A stretch of DNA of 64,000 nucleotides. It comes from Lytechinus variegatus (taxonomy: Eukaryota > Echinodermata > Echinoidea > Temnopleuroida > Toxopneustidae). The notes below the pieces were generated by a model. It made no database searches. It was not told the origin of the DNA and worked only from the letters and a program-made list of their open reading frames with translations. How positions within the stretch are numbered: position 1 is the stretch's first letter; the number at the start of each line of letters is the position of its first letter. Below, piece after piece: positions 24,089 to 35,600 of the stretch. The translations under genes were made by a program, and so were the position numbers. The stretch is from NCBI RefSeq assembly GCF_018143015.1, contig NC_054751.1, positions 25,836,783-25,900,782 on the forward strand, written 5' to 3'.

Positions 24089-26608
24089 TCACTTCCTTCT
24101 TGAACGGGTGGATCGGGTTGGAGCTGGTGATGCTTTCGCTGCCTTTGCTGGGGCCTTTCCCCTTCCTCTTGTCACCTTTGGCGATGGCTTTACAGGCTCT
24201 GGAGTCTTTACCACATTCTTCTTTCCCCGTGTGGCCTTTGGAGTGGGTGCTGCAGCCTTTGTTGCTTTCTTGGTAACCTTGGGTGTTGCTGCTTTGGCAG
24301 CTACCTTGCCTCTCCGTGTTACTTTTGGGGATGGCTTTGGGGTTGTTGCTTTAGAAGGTTCTTTGGCTGCTTTCTTGGTAACCTTAGGTGTTGCAGCTTT
24401 GGTTGCTACCTTACCTCTCCGTGTTACCTTTGGTGATGGCTTAGGGGTTGCAGGTTTAGGCGAATCCTTAGGGGCTGCTTTGGAACGCCCTGCTTTGCTC
24501 CTCTTGGGAGCTGGAGATGCTACTGGTTCTGGGTCTGGAGCAGCCCTCTTTGCCCCCCGTTTGGGAGCTGCAGCAGGTGCTTCCTTCTTTGCAGATTTGA
24601 TAGGGGATACTCCCTTCCTTCCTCTGGTTGCCCTCTTTGCTGGTGTTTTCACAGGAGTGGCTTCAACTGGTTCTGGTTCAACAGCTTTTGCTGCTTTCTT
24701 TCCTACTTTAGCAGGCTTCTTGACAGGTGATTTTTTTGCTGGTGATGCAGCCTTCCTTCCTCTAGTAGTTCTCTTGGCTGGGGTCTTTACAGGTGTAGGG
24801 ACTGATGCCTCTGAGGCAACCTCAACAGACTTGGCCACTGCCTTTCCACCCCTGGTTGCCTTCTTTACTGGTGATTTCTTGGGTGTAGCCACCTTCTTTG
24901 CTGGGGATTTCTTTGGTGTAACTGCCTTTCGACCTCGAGTAGTCCTTTTTGCTGGAGTTTTTACAGGACTGGCTTCCACAACAACAGCTTTAGCTCCTCT
25001 CCTTCCCTTTTTGGCTGGTGCCTTTTCTGGGGTAGGTTTGGGGGATTCAACAACAGGTTTCACAGGAGAAACCGCTTTCCTACCTCTTGTTGTTTTCTTT
25101 ACCGGTGATTTGATGGGGGATGCCGGTGCTGCCTTCTTTCCCCGTGTGGACTTCTTAACTGTTGCCTTTACAGGACTGGGCTCAACAGCTTCTGGTTGAG
25201 GTTCTGAAGTGGTCTTGGCTTTTCCCCTTCTTGTTGTCTTTTTCACTGGTGACTTGACAGGTGATGCTACGACCTTCTTCTTTCCTCTGGTTGTTTTCTT
25301 GACTGGAGTTTTCTCAGGACTTGCTTCAATTGCAGCTGGCTCAGGTTTAGCTGGAGAAGAGGCCTTTGTAAATCTGCCTCTCCTTGATTGCTTTGCTGGA
25401 GATTTGGCTGGAGTAGCTGCCTTAGTACTCTTTGCAGACCTCTTCGGTTTCACCTCCTTTACAGGAGTCTTCTTGGCTACAACGGCAGGTGATTTGATTT
25501 TAGTCTCACTTGCTGCAGCAGGAGCCTTAGCAGGAGTTGCCTTGGGGGTGGCAGGAGTCTTTGTGGGTGTCTTCTTTACAGCAGCAGGTGATTTTGCTGG
25601 GGTCTTCTTTGTGGCAGCAGGGGATTTAGCAGGTGTCTTCTTTACAGCAGCAGGTGATTTTGCTGGGGTCTTCTTTGCTGCTGCAGGGGATTTTGCAAGT
25701 GTCTTCTTAGCTGCAGCAGGAGATTTAGCAGGAGTGGTCTTCGGTGTAACTACTGAGGATTTTGCTGGAGTCTTTGCAGACTTAGCTGGTGTCTTGGCAG
25801 GTGTCTTCTGAACCCTCTGCCTCTTGGCTGGCTTGGCAGCTGGTGTCTCAGTCCTCTTCCTCTTCATAGACGGTTTAACTGGTGTCTTCTCTACTTTCAT
25901 GGCAGCTGGAGATGCAAAGAGATCTGGAACACCTTCAAAATCTGTGTATGGATCATCTTGCTTCGGAGTTTTCATCAACTCTTTGATACCTGTGAACTTA
26001 GGTGATGGTTGGGACTTTGGCGTTTTCATCATCTTAGATAGACCAGCCATTCTGGGTGTTTTGGGAGATTTAGATGTCTTTTCCTTCTCATTGAAGAGCC
26101 TTGTCAATCCCATTACTTCAGGTGTCTTAGCTTCTGCTTTCTGCTTTGGTGACTTAAACAATGCAGACAGAACTCCAACATCAATTGATTGCCTGCCCTT
26201 TTGCTTGGGAGTTTTCATCAGGCGTGCTACACCTGTCAAACCCTCTGACTTCCTACCAGGCTTGGTGACCTTTCCTGTTGACGTTCTCTTGGTTGCTGAT
26301 TTTTTTGGAGAAGTGGTAAGGGGTGATACAAACATCTCTCCTGGTCCTTCCGGAGTCTTGAGGTCAGGGGTGTTGACTGGGGTTGATTTGCTGCGTTTAG
26401 TTGGTGGCGGGGTTTGGAAAAGCTCCTGTACTCCTGAAAAGCTGAGGTCTGCAACAGAATCAGTCTTCTTCGTTTGAGGTTTCTTGTATGGTGTCTTTCT
26501 TCCCTTCTTTGTCTTCACTGGGGTCTTTGCCTTCAAAGTCTTCTTCAATACAATGGTGGCAGGAGAATCGACATGACCAGTGCTACCAACTCCAAGCCTG
26601 GCAACCTT
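24089..26608 (-). CDS. MKI67: Ki-67 coding exon 9: compact Ki-67-like motifs, AKKTPAKSP arrays, basic tail
   Basis: Residues 1061-1899. The first third carries FSGVQELFQTP, LTGVARLMKTP, VGVLSALFKSP, MGLTRLF, AGLSKMMKTP, FTGIKELMKTP and FEGVPDLFASP. A 33-bp coding repeat (KKTPAKSPAAV type) follows at about 25540-25740, then roughly a dozen KxTTRGRK-type basic modules reminiscent of AT-hook cores. The protein ends TRSTRSRRK with TGA at 24089. It occupies the position of the DNA-binding LR domain of vertebrate Ki-67, but I see no Leu/Arg periodicity, only a Lys/Arg/Pro tail. Confidence 0.9.
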   Translation of the reverse strand, partial: KVARLGVGSTGHVDSPATIVLKKTLKAKTPVKTKKGRKTPYKKPQTKKTDSVADLSFSGVQELFQTPPPTKRSKSTPVNTPDLKTPEGPGEMFVSPLTTSPKKSATKRTSTGKVTKPGRKSEGLTGVARLMKTPKQKGRQSIDVGVLSALFKSPKQKAEAKTPEVMGLTRLFNEKEKTSKSPKTPRMAGLSKMMKTPKSQPSPKFTGIKELMKTPKQDDPYTDFEGVPDLFASPAAMKVEKTPVKPSMKRKRTETPAAKPAKRQRVQKTPAKTPAKSAKTPAKSSVVTPKTTPAKSPAAAKKTLAKSPAAAKKTPAKSPAAVKKTPAKSPAATKKTPAKSPAAVKKTPTKTPATPKATPAKAPAAASETKIKSPAVVAKKTPVKEVKPKRSAKSTKAATPAKSPAKQSRRGRFTKASSPAKPEPAAIEASPEKTPVKKTTRGKKKVVASPVKSPVKKTTRRGKAKTTSEPQPEAVEPSPVKATVKKSTRGKKAAPASPIKSPVKKTTRGRKAVSPVKPVVESPKPTPEKAPAKKGRRGAKAVVVEASPVKTPAKRTTRGRKAVTPKKSPAKKVATPKKSPVKKATRGGKAVAKSVEVASEASVPTPVKTPAKRTTRGRKAASPAKKSPVKKPAKVGKKAAKAVEPEPVEATPVKTPAKRATRGRKGVSPIKSAKKEAPAAAPKRGAKRAAPDPEPVASPAPKRSKAGRSKAAPKDSPKPATPKPSPKVTRRGKVATKAATPKVTKKAAKEPSKATTPKPSPKVTRRGKVAAKAATPKVTKKATKAAAPTPKATRGKKNVVKTPEPVKPSPKVTRGRGKAPAKAAKASPAPTRSTRSRRK

Positions 26609-29600
26609 CTGCAAGTATTCAAAGAGAAAAAGATGAGAAGAGAAACATCTAAATTATTACAACTGTGAAAGTTTACATGCATCAAGAAAACAGAATGCAG
26701 AATGTTTTTACCCTGCCTATTGTTCTCAAGGGCTGGCCAGACGTTTATTATTATGTTTTGTTTTTGAAGTTGGGTACCCATCCCAATTTCAGGTAGGAAC
26801 TCAAGTTCACAAAAAATAAACAAGAGTTTATGTGCAAATGCATCAAGATTTTTTTTTAGCAGGAAAAGATTTGATTTTTGTTAAAGGATAAATTCTACAA
26901 ACGTCTATGATGCAGACATTTTTCTAATACTTATTGCATACTTACAAACATTTCAGAATATTATTTAGCCATAATCATGCAAGATATTCATGTCCACTAT
27001 CTATTTCCCATTCCACAATTCAGAATTTGCTGTAATCATTCCAAGTTAATGTCAGATATTATTCATTTCCATTAATTTGTAGCCAAAGATAATCTTCACG
27101 ACTCGAATCTTGACACATACATGTATGAGCTTCATGCACACAGACTTTGTGCTTTTTGGTTGGATAGATTTCAATATAAAAAATGATGTAATGCAGGATC
27201 TATTCTGAAGTATGACGATTATAAGCCGCAGCATTTATATTGCGCCATATTTCTGTTCAAAAACATCCGGAGGTGCTGGCTCATCCAATTAATTTAATCA
27301 CTACACACATCTCCTGAGATATGTGAGATTTGAGGGGACGATTGGAGTATTTTAACACTTCTTACATTCTTCCAATCATTGCACAACATTGGCTTGCAGC
27401 AATCATGCTAGGAAAGTCATGTTTGGCATCTTTTCCTATTAATTTCATTTCGATCCACATCCCTTTAATATCATATCAAATTCATTGAACATCTCAACCT
27501 GCTGGCATGAATACCTACTAGAGGAAATCCCTACCAAAACATGCTCATCTTTGGGGAGCAAGATGACTAAGTGCACAACAAAGTAAGCAAATAAAGCTCT
27601 ATCAGATGCAACACGGGACAAATACCAGGCAGTTCCCTCATGACATTTTTGTCTAGGAATTAATACCCAGTTTTGCAATTCAAATTTCTTAAATTGTCTT
27701 TTTTTTTTTTACCTTTGGTGTCTTGGCCTTTAGCTTTCGCACCTTCTGCACCTTCTTGGTGATAGCCTTGGCCTTAGCCTTGCCAGCCCACTTGACAGTC
27801 CAGCTTGGCTTGGAAGACTTGACAGCAGCGCCCCTCTTAGCAATGTCAGCCCAGGTAGGTTTCCCTGCTGGCTTACGGGCAGACTTTGGCCTGGCAGGAG
27901 TCTTTTTGATGGCACTCCTGGCAGGCGTCTTCTTCAAGGCAGAGCGGGCTGGGGTCTTCTTTACAGCTGATCTCGCTGGTGTCTTCTTGGTAGCAGATTT
28001 GGCTGGGGTCTTCTTGGCCACTTTCTTTGCTGGGGTCTTCTTTGCCGATGCAGGTGCCTTCTTGGGGGTGGCAGCCTTAGCAGGTGTCTCCTTTGCAGGA
28101 GTTTTGGCTTTCGGAGTAGCTGCCTTAGGAGTGGCTGCCTTAGGTGTAGCTGCCTTAGGTGTAGCCATTTTAGCTGCTTTAGGTGTAGCAGCCTTAGGTG
28201 TAACCGCTTTAGGTGTAGTAGCCTTAGGTGTAGCAGCCTTCGGTGTAGCAGCCTTGGATGTAGTCGCCTTGGGTGTAGCCGCCTTAGGTGTAGCCGCCTT
28301 GGGTGTAGCCGCCTTAGGTGTAGCCGCCTTAGGTGTAGCTGCCTTAGGTGTAGCCACTTTAGGTGTAGCAGCCTTAGGTGTAACAACCTTAGGTGTCGCA
28401 GCCTTTGGTGTCACAGCTTTAGGAGTAGCAGCCTTTGGAGTAGCAGCCTTTGGAGTAGCTGCTTTAGGTGTAGCAGGCTTCACAGGTGTCTTCTCCTCAG
28501 ATGGCTTTTTGGCTGATGCAGGAGTAATTGGCCTTGGACTTGCTCCTTTCTTCGGAGTTGGTGTCTTAGCAGGTGTTGTGGGCTTTGGAGACGATTTCTT
28601 CAGCTGCACACCCTGCAATATCAAAAAAAAAAATTATTATAAAAAATAGAATAAATTTTCTTCATACACAAACTTAACTCTTTTTCTTCAAAACTTTGAC
28701 TCAATACCGTAAAAATATATTACAATTCAGTGTTTTATAATACGTTCTCAACCCAAAATTGATTGGAATAGAGAAACCAAACAAGCAAGATTTTGAAATA
28801 GACTGTGGAATGGACAAGGAAAATGTCTTCTAGTTTTTCATTTCCGTGGGGCGGCAAATACAACCACGGTTCTTGGACATGATAATATGTAAAATATTAT
28901 GAGTGAATACATGCACAATGTTGCCATCGGTAAATTCTGCTCCTGACCTCAAAATTAAAATAATAATATGGAAAATCGTACCATTGATTCGACTGGAAAT
29001 TCCGCCATTCACCCCGTGTGTTAAGGACTTCCGTGAACGCGCGCAAGCGTGCACAATGCATGTAACCTCGTTCGCGTTTTATTTTTTTTTATTCGCTGTA
29101 CATGATATACGTTATAATACAGAATGTACGATGGCGGATAAGATGTCGTCGTCTTCGTCGTGTTTTGACAGCGAAAATGACGATTTATCACTAGCAAATA
29201 TATGCTACATGCACGTCTTACCCAAGGAAAGAGGGCCAGTAAATTCCTTTCAAGTAAAGAGCTAGAACAAATTTAAGCCTATGCTGCATTTGTTGATGTA
29301 GACTACCTGGGACTTCAGAATAAAAATAGCTATTCGTGCAGCAGAGAAGTTTGCGATTGACTTGCATGCAACCCGGCCCATCCCAGGGAGCAGTGGCTTA
29401 ACAGTGCAGGGGGGGAGCAAGCTATCCCCCCTGGAGGAGTTCACCGGGAACTTAAAGGGGAAAAAGAAAAGGAGGAGAATGAAAGGGGAAAAAAGAAAAA
29501 GGGGAGAATGAAAGGGAAAGGGGAAAAAGAGGAACTGGAAAAGGAAAGAAAGAAGAACAGATAGATTGTCATGAAAAGGTGATTTTATTTTTTTTTAAAT

Positions 29601-32600
29601 AAGCATGCAAAATCATAAACAAAATCTTGTTTACCGTGGCGTACAGACCAAGAAAAAAAAAGGAAAAGGAAAGAGAGAAGGGTGAAAAATATGTTATCTT
29701 CTTTAACATTATGTCAAAATCTGAAATTGGATTTTTGTAATAAAAATGTATAATTTTTTGCTCACTCGCATTGTTTTTTTTTACCCGATACACCATATCG
29801 CCCCTCAAAATGTTGCCTCATGACGCCATTGCCTGCCCCCCCCCCCCTTTTGAGAAGCAAAATACTAAAATTTGTAATGTAAATATGCCATTAAAACAAA
29901 GGTGTGCCCCCTCTTTTGAAATTGAAGACCCTTTTTCGTGTACGAAATATACTTCATTTGTGGGTGAAAACCTTTATTTTTATTTTTTTTTGCTTGTCAA
30001 TTGGTTGAAAAACTTTTTTTTTTTTTGGGGGGGGGGGCTGGTCGAAACTTTCCTCTGAAAAATTAGCCCCCTTTTGGAAAATTATGGATCTGCCCCTGAT
30101 AAGACCGGAGATTTTTTTTGCTCTTGCCCCTCCTTGCCCCACCGACCCGTTACGCTCCTGCCCAGCCCGACCAGCATTGCAGCAAGATCCGAATGGATCA
30201 AACTAACGTTATAGATGTAACGCGTCACATCTTGCTCAGAGCTAGGTCAAACATCGTTCGTATCACCAGCATTCCAGCAATCAAGCTATCGAAGGTGAAA
30301 AAGATACAGCGGATGATTTTGAGATGGTGATCCTTGTTATAGCGATCTTTGTCCATGCCAAAATTGTTTCACTTTGTGCTTTTGCATTTCATTCTCTGCA
30401 AAAGTGAAGCAGTACAAGCTTTGATGATTTTTGTATAGGTCTAGATTTCTTAATTGAATCGATACATAATGTGACTCATGTCATGACTTACTTCACCGCC
30501 ACATTTACAAGCCTATGAATAGAAGACGAAGTAATTCATGAGTCACATTATTCATCGACTCAATTAAGAAATCTAGATGTAGACCTATACAAAAATCATC
30601 AAAGTTTGCACCGCTTCACTTTTGCAGAGAGTGAAATGCAAGAGCACAAAGTGAAAACAAATTACCTTCGATCGCTTGATTGCTCAATGCTGGTGATATA
30701 CGAACGATGTTTGACCTGGCTCTGGGCAAGATGTAAACGCTGTAGGCCTACATCGAACATCTATATTTATTTTGATCCATTCGGATCTTGCTGAAATGCT
30801 GGTCGGACGTCGGGCTGGTCTCCCGGGGCCGGGCTGCATGCAAGTCAATCGCAAACTTCTCTGCTGCACGAATAGCTATTTTTATTCTGAAGTCCCAGGT
30901 AGTCTACATCAACGAATGCAGCAAAGGCTTAAATTTGTTCTAGCTCTTTACTTGAAAGGAATTTACTGGCCCTCTTTCCTTGGGTAAGACGTGCATGTAG
31001 CATATTTGCTAGTGATAAATCGTCATTTTCGCTGTCAAAACACGACGAAGACGACGACATCTTATCCGCCATCGTACATTCTGTATTATGAAGTATATCA
31101 TGTAAGCTAGCTAATAAAAAAAAATAAAACACGAACGAGGTTACATGCATTGTGCACGCTTGCGCGCGTTCACGGAATTCCTTAACCAAGGCTCGACATT
31201 AGCGGTGGCCCGGGGCCACCAAAAATTCATCTCGGGCAACCATTATTGAAAAAATGTTAAGTTTTGGTGGCCCGAATCGGGCAACCAATAATTTTCAAAG
31301 TAGCGCAATTTTTCTCCCGATTTTGCATGCATTTATCAACCTTCTACAGTTAAAATTGCAAGCCAATTCGTCATGCGCCTTTTTTGTTAATCTACACACA
31401 AATACACACAAAGAGTGCATAGTCATGACAGTATGTAGGCCTACCGCTAGCATACAGTACCTATTATTCAGCCGGCCGCGCCGGCTGTCTGGCTGAGCTT
31501 TGCATGCATGAAACCAATGCAGCTAGCTGTGCACGAGCAGACTATTCAGACCCAGGGAGCTGCGATACGAAATGTTACTGCTAAGAAATCTTCCCTAGAA
31601 CTTTGGAAATCTACGTCAAAGTCACATTTTACACCAATGAAATGCCCTTCTACAGTCCATATTACTGAAACCTGATTAATTGCAAGCATTAAAAGGAGGA
31701 ATTATGACCTCTCTTTTGACTCAAAAAGACCGATTTCCAAATGCATTAATACACATAGGTGAGTACATCACAGTCCCATATGTGCATTTGTATGTATGTT
31801 GATATTTGGTTTATTTCGAAGCTGTGTCTCTTTGAGCCAAAAATAAATAGGCCGCTCTTTCTTGTTTACAAATGACTTCTTAAACCACTCTTAAGGAAGT
31901 AAATACTTTGGGAAGGCATTTCATTGATATGACATGTGATTTTTTTTCCATCATTTTGTCAAATATAGGGAAGGAATTGTCTCACTGTTTTTTCCAGATA
32001 ACTTTTGCCATTTTATTTTTTTCTTTCATTTTTTTCAGTGATTAAACCATTTATATTGAAAATACCTGATTAAAGAACATGTTTCTACTGAATAATAATA
32101 ATTTTCCTCATTTTTTGATAATTTTGTTTTATTTATTTTTCTTAAATTTTCTTTTGTTTTTCTCAAATTTTTTTTATGACCTGTTCTTTGTTTTTTTCTT
32201 TCTTCATTTTTTTGTTTTATGCAAAGTAAAATAACAGCAAGCACAATTTATATACAAGATGTACAAAGAATAGTGGTACGTGTTAGTGATTGCAGAATAT
32301 TTCAGTTTGTTTTATTCATTTTTAATTAATGTTTTTCTTTATATTTTTCGGGCCACCAAACTTTATTAGTGGGCCACCAAAAAAAATTATTTGAAGGTTT
32401 TGGTGGCCCGAACGGGCCACCACCAAAAAAAGTTAATGTGGAGCCTTGCCTTAACACACGGGGTGAATGGTGGAATTTCCAGTCGAATCAATGGTACGAT
32501 TTTGCATATTATTATTTTAATTTTGAGGTCAGGAGCAAAATTTACTGATGGCAACATTGTGCATGTATTCACTCATAATATTTTACATATTATCATGTCC

Positions 32601-35600
32601 AAGAACCGTGGTTGTATTTGCCGCCCCACGGAAAGTCACAATTTCAGCGACCATCCCACAGTCTAAAAGCAATGTCTTTTGCAAGGTTTAGGAGAGGTGA
32701 GGATTATCAGATTCAGCAGGAGCTTATTCCTTGATAAGCAAAAGGTACTTATTTGCAGCTAATTCAAAGCTCGGGTAATAATTGTGGAGCTCCAGCATTG
32801 CCACGTCTGACAGTCCACATCTTCATCTTAACATTGACATTAATATTTCCAGTAGCTGCCTAAAAATATTGTGCATTTGGAATTTGGAAAGTATAAGTCA
32901 ATACCGGTAACACTGCCTAGTTCGAATCCCTTGGGACCAGAAAAAACTGATTGACTTAAGCAAAATTCAACTTAGAACAATAGAAGAGGTACAATATATA
33001 TGCTCTGAATCATCTGTGATTATTGTGGTGATTATCAAGGTGATTATTTGAAGTACTTTTTATTGTTCTTTGAATATTACTCTTCTACTTAGTTTGTTTC
33101 TAAAAAATAATGAAATGAAAATGACTCAGGCAAAGTTACCTGTATTAGAAACTCATATTTGTCTCCTACACAGCCAAGTTGAATCCCTTACAAAATGAGA
33201 ATGAAATCATATTGTGGTGTTTAGTGAATGTTAAGGTATATTTTCTACAAAAGACAATGTATAATACCTTCTTGATGGCAGTTCTCAACGGGGTGCTCAA
33301 AGCCTTCTTAGGCGATGGTCGTCTTTTCTGTCTCAAGGCTGCTTCGGCAACAATCTCAGCCTTCATGTGTTGTGGAATAGCCTTGGGCAGGCTTCGTCTC
33401 TTAGACTCGGCAGCTTTCTTGATCTCCTCCTTCATAGGTGTAGCAATCTTCCTCACCACTGAGGCAGATTGCGGGGTAACCTTGGAGACTTTTCCCTGGC
33501 TGACGCGACTCACTTTCTGAGGGGATGGTGTCTTGAAGAGCTCCGGAATGCCAGTGAAACTTTCATCTGATAATGATGCTGGTCGCTTTGGTGAACGTTT
33601 AGGGGAGTCCCTTCCTTTGGGGGTAGCAGCTTTAGGTGTAGCTGCCTTTGGTGAAGCCTTAGGAGTAGCAGTCTTAGGAGTGGCTGCTTTGGGTGAAACC
33701 TTTGGTGTTGTCTTAGGGGTGGCTGCTTTAGGTGAAGCCTTGGGTGTAGCTGCCTTGGGAGACGCCTTTGGAGTTGCTGATTTTGGCAAGGCTTTGGGAG
33801 TAACAGCCTTGGGAGTAGCTGCCTTGGGTGAAGCCTTGGGAGTAGCTGCCTTGGGCGAAGCCTTGGGAGTAGCTGCCTTGGGCGAAGCCTTGGGAGTAGC
33901 TACCTTGGGCGAAGCCTTGGGAGTAGCTGCCTTGGGCGAAGCCTTGGGAGTAGCTGCCTTGGGTGAAGCCTTGGGAGTAGCTGCCTTAGGTGAAGCTTTT
34001 GGCTTTGTGGCAGGAGATTTCTTAGGAGTTGGTTCTTCCTCAATGGCTGGATGGGTGACAATTGCAGCTATAGAAGCACGTTTCTTGTAGGATCTTCCCT
34101 TAGGAGTGATAGATGCGCTACCGAGAGACCTCCTTGCAGGAGACTGTCCTCGTTTTACTGGAGTTAGTGGAGGAAGGTACTTATCAAACTGCTCTGGGCT
34201 CAGGGAAGGACCGAATGAGACACGCTTCCTCTTGGCACTGGGTGCTACATCGCTGTTGCTGCTCTTGCGTTTTTTACCGGACTCTGATGCTGGTGTTTTC
34301 TTGGCAGATTTGCCTGTGAAGATAAAAATAAAGATATTCAATTGGAATAATTCTTCTTTTGTGCTTGTGGTTAATATGTTTGTACATCAATATCTAAAAT
34401 TTCATGAATATTACAGATCATATCACAAAGAAAAATAGATGTCTCAGACTGTGTCAGACCATTTAAAACACACCAGCTAGTCAATACTTTCAAATTTCCG
34501 AGTTCACGGGTCCAATCAACACTTTAACTTGGACTCGTCTCACAGCCAAAAAATTCTACACCTGGAATTGCTACAAAAAACAACAGAATTTGACAGAATT
34601 AACAAAATCCACTACATCCACAGAAATAGTTTTGATTTTGTGACAAATTTGACATAAAATGAAAGATTCTATTCTTACACATAAGTAGGAGTTTCAATAT
34701 TTCAAAATATAATGAGCAAATTCTCAAGTCAGTCTAGGAAGAAAAAAATCATCTGCATTCTTTTATGACAGTTCCTTTCAATAATAGCATTATACTACTC
34801 TATAATGTTTGTTCAATTCATCTATATTAACAGAAATATCTGTGGTTCGGATTTCATATATGTAAAAGTTCGAAAATCAGGTAGGATACCATGATCAGGG
34901 TGGTATTCTGAGATCCATTTTATCTCAGATGAAATAAAACATTTCATCTCCATTAAAATCAGTGAAATAAAGAACCCTTATAATCTCTCCGCATTGGTAT
35001 TTTCAGAAAAATTTTATCGTCATTTTATCTCTGTAAAACACCCTTTTTTTTCAAAGCAATATGTGGTTTTATAGCTCTCTCATCTCGTTCAACCAATGAA
35101 AAACAATTCCGTCAGGAGGTGTGGCAAAGGAATGATATTGCATCAATTTACAGACTTGCACTATACATTGTACGCTAGCACATCTTTACAGAGATTCCTT
35201 TTTTATAAAAACAACGATACTCTCATCTTTTTGTTTCTGTATAATTTCTGAAGTGTATGCATACTTTTGACTTCAACTGTTTAATGAGTAATCATTTTTT
35301 TTTATGTGTGCAATGAATGGGTTTTATCTTTAGACATGCGGATAACTCATGATTTTAACACAAGTCACATGTAGGAGAGACTTGTTTCCAACACTGTATA
35401 CAATCTCTCACATCACCTTATTTCCGTCCTCATAATTGTTATCTTTCCACAGAAAAATCTGACAATAAAATGAATATAATTCAGCTTGAAAACTATGGTA
35501 GAAATTAGATTCACCTGACTGGATAAACCCCGCAAAAATATTGGTTGCTTGAACCTAATAATGTTCTGTACAGTAGTCTGTTGTCCAGGATGGCGTTTTA

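Larger units (their letters stand above)
28800..32664. mobile_element. 3.9-kb foldback (palindromic) element in Ki-67 intron 7
   Basis: The two halves are reverse complements. The left arm is 28800-29390 plus about 30160-30500; the right arm is about 30525-31186 plus 32449-32664. The ends are AGACTGTGGAATGG and CCATCCCACAGTCT. Shared blocks include CCGTGGGGCGGCAAATACAA, GATGGCGGATAAGATGTCGT, CTACCTGGGACTTCAGAATA and CAAGATCCGAATGGATCAAA. The arms are interrupted by separate insertions at 29391-30160 and 31187-32448. Each arm carries the same short inward-facing open frame. No target duplication was found. Confidence 0.85.

Noticed and set aside
24042..25811. Long plus-strand open frames (385 and 200 residues) opposite Ki-67 exon 9
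   Set aside because: They are the antisense of TPK/KSP repeats, giving Gly/Val/Leu/Phe-rich strings with no domain; the minus-strand exon explains them.
25824..26477. 217-residue plus-strand frame
   Set aside because: Antisense shadow of the start of Ki-67 exon 9.
27723..28649. 308-residue plus-strand frame of GVAALGVAA repeats
   Set aside because: Antisense of the ATPKA minisatellite in exon 8; it looks elastin-like only because of the repeat codons.
33533..34090. 185-residue plus-strand frame
   Set aside because: Antisense of the SPKAATPKA array in exon 7.
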